Below are positions 63,464-64,000 of a stretch of DNA of 64,000 bases, in pieces. A program made the translations under genes and the position numbers. The notes beneath the pieces were generated by a model. It made no database searches and was not told the DNA's origin. It saw nothing but the letters and a program-made list of their open reading frames with translations. The stretch comes from Herbinix luporum (GTDB taxonomy: Bacteria; Bacillota; Clostridia; Lachnospirales; Lachnospiraceae), in NCBI RefSeq assembly GCF_900070325.1, contig NZ_LN879430.1:1667379-1731378 (forward strand), written 5' to 3'. Each line of letters begins with the position of its first letter. The first letter of the stretch is position 1.

Positions 63464-64000
63464 CTATGAGTCTGAACTGCCAAAGATAAATTCATGCAAT
63501 ATACTAATATTCTTTTCTAAATCAGGTATAAGTACATCCATTCCCCTTACCTTTACATTTTCTGTAAAGGCTCCTTTGGCCGGGAGTCGCAACTGTTCAA
63601 TCTTAGTGGTACCCATTTTCATAAATGTACTTATTAGCTTCTCAAAGGTCTTACTGCTTATGTCAGTTTTAACTAAGGGTAATATTTTTATCATCATTGA
63701 TACCAGTTCCATTTCACTCTTTGTTTTATATTTTTCAAAGATTGCATTTAAAATAATCCTATGGCGGTCAGTCCTGCCATAATCACTACTGTCACCGGTA
63801 ATTGCAGCTCTTTTACGTATTCTGGCATAACCTAATACTTGGTTGCCGTTCATTAGTTGTGTTCCCTCTACCACATTTCTATACTGAGGATTAGAAATAT
63901 AATTGGTATTTCTTAAATACCTAGCTTCTGAAGCTGTAAGTGTAAGCTCTAGGCCGCCTAAATAATCAATAATCTGCTCAAAGCTTTCAAAGTTTACCAA
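63464..64000 (-). CDS. LytR-CpsA-Psr family protein (C-terminal part)
   Basis: The frame enters from the window edge and covers the last 178 residues. The LCP phrases GGLELTLTASEARYL, NGNQVLGYARIRK and DYGRTDRHRIIL (Arg residues that bind the polyprenyl pyrophosphate) are clear. LCP enzymes attach teichoic acids or other glycopolymers to peptidoglycan. The N-terminal membrane helix and the first half of the catalytic domain are outside the window. Confidence 0.92.
   Translation of the reverse strand: MVNFESFEQIIDYLGGLELTLTASEARYLRNTNYISNPQYRNVVEGTQLMNGNQVLGYARIRKRAAITGDSSDYGRTDRHRIILNAIFEKYKTKSEMELVSMMIKILPLVKTDISSKTFEKLISTFMKMGTTKIEQLRLPAKGAFTENVKVRGMDVLIPDLEKNISILHEFIFGSSDS

Overview
This window looks like chromosome from an AT-rich, endospore-forming, Gram-positive anaerobe of the class Clostridia, most likely Lachnospiraceae. 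The basis is an intact sporulation sigma factor (sigK), the Firmicute-type cluster ireB-ruvX-DUF1292-fur-RNase J-trmR-U32, a tryptophan T-box leader, DUF1836 and DUF5050 proteins, and a monoderm-type IV pilus locus without a secretin. This assignment is an inference; no rRNA or tRNA gene is visible. Most genes lie on the minus strand.

Layout. 1-6490: a type I restriction-modification operon (HTH regulator, hsdM, hsdS, hsdR), visibly richer in G+C than its surroundings, followed by the first 70 codons of an ATPase gene that runs off the window. 6744-9423: RlmD-type rRNA methyltransferase and a DUF2804 protein. 9506-16745: a seven-gene operon resembling a teichoic-acid D-alanylation (dlt) system, but carrying an Asp/Glu-type racemase and an adenylation enzyme whose pocket differs from DltA. 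16973-20833: a small Cys/Arg-rich gene behind a sigma-K-like promoter, yerC, a DUF1836 gene and pcrA. 20949-28302: a small membrane protein, an orphan ABC binding lipoprotein, a glycosyltransferase remnant, an HtrA protease, pheA, a DUF5050 protein and folC.

28328-44208: a long type IV pilus operon. In transcription order it holds prepilin peptidase, a response regulator with a ten-unit 39-bp repeat, an unknown protein, pilB, pilT, pilC, major pilin, a second prepilin peptidase, pilM, pilN, pilO, three pilin-like proteins and a GtrA protein. 44331-51330: a complete trp operon (trpEGDCFBA) behind a consensus promoter and a T-box with a UGG (Trp) specifier. Its TrpG has lost the catalytic cysteine. 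51356-59412: sigK, the U32/TrmR tRNA wobble-modification pair, an MltG-like fragment, RNase J, a Fur-family regulator, DUF1292, RuvX, IreB and MtaB. 59546-64000: an HPr-like protein without its histidine, ThiI with a cysteine desulfurase, an M23 peptidase and the C-terminal part of an LCP protein.

The strongest candidates for something undescribed are the dlt-like operon (possible attachment of an acidic amino acid to a surface polymer), the glutaminase-dead TrpG inside an otherwise intact operon, and the response-regulator/helical-repeat protein built into the pilus operon. All functional statements rest on motif recognition by eye; no database search was run.
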